Shown here piece after piece: positions 60,441 through 64,000 of a stretch of DNA of 64,000 nucleotides. The position numbers and the translations under genes were made by a program. A model generated the notes under the pieces. The model was not told where the DNA came from. It did no database searches and saw only the letters and a program-made list of their open reading frames with translations. Origin of the DNA: an uncultured Oscillospiraceae bacterium (GTDB lineage: Bacteria; Bacillota; Clostridia; Oscillospirales; Ruminococcaceae); assembly GCA_910589145.1 (NCBI GenBank), contig CAJUSD010000001.1:124001-188000 (forward strand), given 5' to 3'. The first letter of the stretch is position 1. Every line of letters starts with the position of its first letter.

Positions 60441-60601
60441 GAACCTGTATTCATAACCGAGGGATGCCGGATGGATGAGGATTTTTCCCGTCAGACAAGG
60501 AGATTTTCCGCAGCCATACTGACGTATGGCAAGGGAAACCGACGCAGTATGGCGGGAAAAAGACCAGCCGGACGGCGTGCAGCGGTTGTGAATACAGGTT
60601 C
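60441..60601. mobile_element. 161-bp MITE-like element, copy 2
   Basis: Same length and ends as copy 1 at 23390-23550, with three substitutions: C to T in GATGAGG, A to G in CCAGCCGGAC and T to C in GGCGTGCAG. Flanks differ from copy 1. Lies between the antitoxin start and the M20 gene. Confidence 0.85.
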
Positions 60602-60619
60602 TTAGTTTTCTTTATATTG

Positions 60620-61774
60620 TCAACAACCTTTAAAATAACTCAAAACCGAAGCCGCAACAATCTTCAAGCCAGGAACCAAACTTTCCAGTTCAATAGATTC
60701 CCCGCGGGTATGGGCTCCTTTCCCATTGTATCCGCCAAAGCAGATGGAAGGAATCCCCATGGAAAACGGGATGTTGCAGTCAGTGGAGCCAGAACCTGCT
60801 GCCGGCTCCACCCCTCCATTGTAGGCTTTCATAATGGATGAAAACCTCTTTTCCAGCTCCGCCTGGGCTTGGGGGTCCACCTCGCCCATGCAGGGGCGCT
60901 TGCCCATAACCTCTATGTCTATTTCAACGCCCATATTGCGGTAAGCGTCGATCAGGCTGTAAAACATCTTCTCCATCCGGTCAATACAGACCTTGGAATC
61001 GGAGCGGTATTCATACAGCATGGAAACCTGCTGGGCGATGGTATTCACAGAAGTTCCGCCGGAGATAGCGCCTACATTATAAGTGGTCCTGCTGTCACCG
61101 TCCTGGGGGACTTTGACAGAATACAGCGCAGTAATCAGGCTGGACATGACTGCAATGGCGTTGCGGTTGCCAAAGCTGCCGTAGGAATGGCCGCCCTCTG
61201 TCCGAACCTCCACCCGGTACCGGTGGGAACCAACAGATTTGTTGCAATAATGGGTCATTCCGCCGTCCAGGGAAACGACTGCGGCCACCCGGCCTTCAAA
61301 GTCCTTCATCAGCTGGCGGCATCCCTTTAAATTGCCGAGCCCCTCCTCGCCGGAGTTGAAGACAAATAACATCCCGCAGCTTGGGGTCAGCTTCTTCTCG
61401 ATGACATATTTAACGGTGGTCAGCAGAACTGCAACGTTGGCAGTATCGTCCCCCACACCGGGACAATACAGCCTCCCATCCTCTTCTTTCATAGGCATTG
61501 GCTCCATATCGGGGAAAACCGTGTCGGTGTGGGCCATAAAGACGACGATATCATTCCGGTTTTCGCAGCTGACAGGATAGACGACATTTAACGCCTCATC
61601 AATATAGACGCCCTGCGCTCCGATATTTTCCAGCCAGCCTTTAATCCAGGCAGCGCGTTTTTCCTCATGGTTGGAGGGCGCGGGAATTTTGCAGAGTTCT
61701 TTGAGAAGCACAACGGTTTCCGAATAGCGGGAGGCAATGTCTTTCTCTGTTTTAGGGGAAAGCAAGTATTCCAT
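60620..61774 (-). CDS. M20-family peptidase, peptidase T-like (384 aa)
   Basis: Metal-site motifs FMAHTDTVFPDM, GVGDDTANVAVLL, NSGEEGLGNLKG and late SGSTDCNIP and GAHTRGE. Cytosolic metallopeptidase for di- or tripeptides or acyl amino acids. Followed by the 161-bp element; relatively G+C-rich codons. Ribosome site GGAG. Confidence 0.9.
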   Translation of the reverse strand: MEYLLSPKTEKDIASRYSETVVLLKELCKIPAPSNHEEKRAAWIKGWLENIGAQGVYIDEALNVVYPVSCENRNDIVVFMAHTDTVFPDMEPMPMKEEDGRLYCPGVGDDTANVAVLLTTVKYVIEKKLTPSCGMLFVFNSGEEGLGNLKGCRQLMKDFEGRVAAVVSLDGGMTHYCNKSVGSHRYRVEVRTEGGHSYGSFGNRNAIAVMSSLITALYSVKVPQDGDSRTTYNVGAISGGTSVNTIAQQVSMLYEYRSDSKVCIDRMEKMFYSLIDAYRNMGVEIDIEVMGKRPCMGEVDPQAQAELEKRFSSIMKAYNGGVEPAAGSGSTDCNIPFSMGIPSICFGGYNGKGAHTRGESIELESLVPGLKIVAASVLSYFKGC

Positions 61775-61853
61775 GATGTTCAGCTCCTTTTTAAACTGCT
61801 TTTTTATTGGTTTGTCTCTCTGTCTGTTAAAGAATTCTATCCAACAGGTAAAA

Positions 61854-62447
61854 TTACAGATTGTGCGGTTGATAATTGGCTCTTATAACAGAGCGGGCGT
61901 CCCCGTCTATCAGCCACTCGTGAATCCCGGTATCGCCTGTCCGAAAGGAAAATTTCCTTTCCATAGGAAGACCGAAAAAAGATCGGTAAAGCTGGCTTAT
62001 CATACCTCCATGTGTAACAACAGCTATGGTGCTGTTCCCCTGGTTTTCATAGATCATTTTTGACAGCATATACTCTCCCCTGAATCTGAATTCAAGGGCG
62101 CTTTCCTGTTCATATACCGATAAATGCCGGGGAACCTCCTGTTTAGGATACTTTTCCGCTACAATGTCGGGTTTTAATCCGGCTATCAGCCCATTGTTAA
62201 ATTCCATTAAACGTTCTTCCAAAAACAACGGGGCGTTTGTCTTTAATCTCAAATATTCGGCAGTCTGTGCCGTTCTTTTGAGCGGGCTGCAATATATCCT
62301 GTCAATTTGGTAGTTCTGCGTTACATATTCGCTCATCGCTTCCGCCTGTTTATGCCCGCGTTCCGTCAGTTCAAAATCTGCCCGCCCTTCATATACGTGA
62401 AGGATGTCCGCCTCGCTTTCACCATGCCGTATTATCAAAAGCCTCAT
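61854..62447 (-). CDS. Histidine phosphatase family protein (197 aa)
   Basis: RHGESEAD (7-14) with the phosphorylated histidine, then ERGHKQAEAM, SPLKRTAQTAEYLR and THGGM. Phosphoglycerate-mutase-like fold; likely a phosphatase of small metabolites rather than a glycolytic mutase. Own leader; a TGCGGCTG/CAGCCGCA hairpin lies upstream (62529-62563). Confidence 0.88.
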   Translation of the reverse strand: MRLLIIRHGESEADILHVYEGRADFELTERGHKQAEAMSEYVTQNYQIDRIYCSPLKRTAQTAEYLRLKTNAPLFLEERLMEFNNGLIAGLKPDIVAEKYPKQEVPRHLSVYEQESALEFRFRGEYMLSKMIYENQGNSTIAVVTHGGMISQLYRSFFGLPMERKFSFRTGDTGIHEWLIDGDARSVIRANYQPHNL

Positions 62448-62660
62448 TAAATCTCCCCCCTGTCAAATTCCTTATAAACGTCATATACAAGTTAGCCAAT
62501 GGTTTTAACTTGTTCTTATTATAACAATAATGCGGCTGGAAGTCTATACCTTCACAGCCGCATTGTTTATTTAATAGTCTCTAATAAATTTCTTTTCACC
62601 AAAATATAAGGATAATTTAATCTCCCCTCCAACCAATGGCATCAAATTAAGAAATTTATA

Positions 62661-62850
62661 TTAACGTGAGTTCGATGGGGAAAAGGGGCTTAGAAGGCTA
62701 AAATTGAAGCCACTTAACCGGTAAGGTAGAACCCCTCCGGCATCGCTTTGCTCGCCACCTCCCCTTTCAGGAGAGGCTGGGGGAGCTGCCGCTCCCCTCA
62801 ACCCCTGGATTTATGCCTTTTCTTGAATTACTTCTCGTCGAACTCACGTT
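62661..62850. mobile_element. MITE-like element with TTAACGTGAG ends, unit 1
   Basis: Ends TTAACGTGAGTTCGATG (62661-62677) and CGTCGAACTCACGTTA (62836-62851). Interior contains the AGGAGAGGCTGGGGGAGCTG sequence. Tandem with unit 2; flanked by ATA. No coding capacity. Confidence 0.75.
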
Positions 62851-62853
62851 ATA

Positions 62854-63074
62854 TTAACGTGAGCTTGATGGAAAAGAGCAAGAAAACCGCATGAGTATGA
62901 ACCGTTTGGTACATGGCTCCCCTGAAAGGGGGTTCAGGTCAGCGAGCTGACCTGCTGCCGGAGCGTTGCGAAACTTAGTTTCGCGCGAGGCTGGGGGGTT
63001 CTACCTTGCCGTTCAAACAGTATTAAATCTAAGCTTATATCTCACATCTCCCTTTCCCCATCAAACTCACGTTA
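62854..63074. mobile_element. MITE-like element with TTAACGTGAG ends, unit 2
   Basis: Ends TTAACGTGAGCTTGATGG and CCATCAAACTCACGTTAA. Interior shares with unit 1 the GAGGCTGGGGG stretch and the pattern of hairpins (TCAGGTCAGCGAGCTGACCTG) but not base-for-base. Both units lie between a histidine phosphatase and a small XRE-linked gene. Confidence 0.75.
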
Positions 63075-63152
63075 AATATGTTGTATTCACTAAGTTGATA
63101 ACATTGCCCCTCCAACGGATTTCCCATATCCCATTCAAACAGAAATGATTTT

Positions 63153-63338
63153 TTAATTCTTTTGGAAGTCATCATTTGCCGGATTTGAAGCAGAAGCGTC
63201 TTGTTTCATCACCTTTAATTCTGGCTTTGGAGACTCTATATATAAATCTTCGCAATGCCGCTGGACATCTATTAACATTTGGATCGCTTTTTCGGTTTTA
63301 CGAACCATTTCCAAATACATTTCCTTATAGTCAGGCAT
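63153..63338 (-). CDS. Small hypothetical protein (61 aa), XRE-linked
   Basis: MPDYKEMYLEMVRKTEKAIQ: amphipathic helix pair, small, with GGGGGG-type ribosome site. Resembles the DYKxMY-type small proteins that lie divergent to XRE regulators in clostridial mobile or phage regions. Function unknown. Confidence 0.7.
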   Translation of the reverse strand: MPDYKEMYLEMVRKTEKAIQMLIDVQRHCEDLYIESPKPELKVMKQDASASNPANDDFQKN

Positions 63339-63385
63339 TTTCTATCCCCCCAGTTAGACATAAGAAAAATTTTCCCATAATAATT

Positions 63386-63408
63386 TATATCCGTATAATA
63401 CGGATATA
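63386..63408. promoter_or_regulatory. Perfect palindrome, probable XRE operator
   Basis: Arms TATATCCGTAT and ATACGGATATA (11 bp each) around one central A, between two divergent genes. Its centre contains TATAAT, so a bound protein would block transcription. Confidence 0.7.
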
Positions 63409-63479
63409 GATTATTATAACATTGTTTCTCCGTAGTTACAATACATATATTCAAATTTTTGTACAAAGGAGAAACGAAA

Positions 63480-63851
63480 ATGGAGCTTGACTATAAGGCA
63501 ATCGGTAAGCGAATCAAAATAGCGCGGATTAAAGCGGATTTGACACAGGAACAGCTTGCTGAAAGAGTGGGAATCTCTCCCACACATTTGAGTAATATCG
63601 AAACAGGGACAACCCGTGTAAGCTTAACAACAATGGTTGGGCTGGCAAATGCTTTAAAGGTTACAGCTGACGATGTTCTCTGTGATAATGTTGTACACGC
63701 CAAAGTTCAATTTGAACGGGATATTTCCCAGCTTTTAGAGAGCTGCGACGCGTACGAAATCCGTATTGTTAAAGAAATGGCTGAAACCTTGATATCATCC
63801 CTCCGCAAAGGAAATTCTCTGCGTGATCAAACTCAGTTGATAAAAAGTTGA
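63480..63851 (+). CDS. XRE-family regulator (123 aa)
   Basis: MELDYKAIGKRIKIARIKAD after AAAGGAG, HTH LTQEQLAERVGISPTHLSNIE, then a helical tail absent only because of a frameshift in the paralogue at 37523-37807. It likely binds the palindrome at 63386-63408 and controls itself and the small divergent gene. Directly upstream of a response regulator gene (38 bases). Confidence 0.9.
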   Translation: MELDYKAIGKRIKIARIKADLTQEQLAERVGISPTHLSNIETGTTRVSLTTMVGLANALKVTADDVLCDNVVHAKVQFERDISQLLESCDAYEIRIVKEMAETLISSLRKGNSLRDQTQLIKS

Positions 63852-63889
63852 ATATTCCATGGTATACTGAAACCAAGGAGGCGGTATCC

Positions 63890-64000
63890 ATGCAGTCAAA
63901 AATCCTCATTGTTGACGATGAACCGGACATTGTGACAATGCTCCGGCAGTTTTTCACATCCAAAGGCTACCAGGTTTTCACTGCTGCCAACGGCGGCGAA
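63890..64000 (+). CDS. Response regulator, N-terminal part (continues beyond window)
   Basis: After AAGGAGG the frame MQSKILIVDDEPDIVTMLRQ enters a receiver domain: acidic pair DDE for Mg2+, then FFTSKGYQVFTAANGGE. The opening strongly resembles VanR-type OmpR-family regulators. Phosphorylation aspartate and DNA-binding domain are outside the window. Possibly part of a two-component system with the XRE gene upstream. Confidence 0.88.
   Translation, partial: MQSKILIVDDEPDIVTMLRQFFTSKGYQVFTAANGGE

Noticed and set aside
1..64000. tRNA or rRNA genes
   Set aside because: I saw no cloverleaf-like gene ending in CCA or TTC-A-box pattern and no rRNA sequence; a covariance-model scan could still find one.

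Overview
The window looks like chromosomal DNA of a low-to-moderate G+C Bacillota, most likely an anaerobic gut clostridium of the Oscillospirales/Ruminococcaceae type. The basis is the hprK, rapZ-whiA-murB, dnaE and pfkA block, electron-bifurcating NfnAB, a GH127 arabinofuranosidase, strong AGGAGG-type ribosome sites and sigma-A promoters, and intergenic repeats. This placement is inference from gene content; there is no rRNA in the window.

Region 1 (1-4.25 kb) is the end of a G+C-richer integrative element. It holds the C-terminal part of a large serine recombinase and a tightly packed leftward operon of at least twelve small genes, two of which are diverged duplicates. The element abuts a headless SUKH-type gene at about 4.22-4.27 kb. 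Region 2 (4.7-6.2 kb) holds a second, broken 3' end of pfkA with its terminator and an XRE/GyrI-like regulator next to the intact pfkA. Region 3 (6.2-23.3 kb, all leftward apart from one doubtful small ORF) is core: pfkA, dnaE, whiA, rapZ, murB, a ROK kinase, a PHP phosphoesterase, hprK, an HSP90-like protein with a helical partner, yebC, an M20 peptidase and luxS.

Region 4 (23.4-31.3 kb) has GH127, a TetR/DUF4180 pair, a serine hydrolase, and a metal-efflux operon (ArsR/CadC-type repressor, free HMA protein, P1B ATPase) with a clear promoter and operator. Region 5 (31.9-42 kb) has a PII-like/DUF1538 transporter pair, a radical SAM pair, a frameshifted XRE gene, an AAC(6')-like acetyltransferase, an NSS transporter, an alkyltransferase-like protein lacking the active cysteine, and a Gfo/Idh/MocA oxidoreductase. 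Region 6 (42.2-44.5 kb) is nfnAB. Region 7 (44.5-47.6 kb) is AT-rich and codes for secreted or lipid-anchored proteins, two of which lack an ordinary start codon. Region 8 (47.7-64 kb) mixes a methyltransferase, GNAT enzymes, XRE/Rpn nuclease genes, a CNNM/CorC protein, a DUF4430/ECF-S pair, a three-gene ABC exporter, a YafQ/DinJ toxin-antitoxin pair, an M20 peptidase, a histidine phosphatase, and an XRE gene followed by the start of a response regulator.

The non-coding DNA is unusually structured. There are at least four dispersed repeat types: a 161-bp element with 19-bp terminal inverted repeats, present twice almost identically plus a shortened form; a family with TTAACGTGAG ends in tandem; one with AGCCTATCCCA ends; and a composite repeat of about 330 bp found between genes. 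There is also a promoter-terminator unit at 59.0-59.2 kb with no gene, a candidate small RNA. No rRNA, tRNA or CRISPR array was seen.
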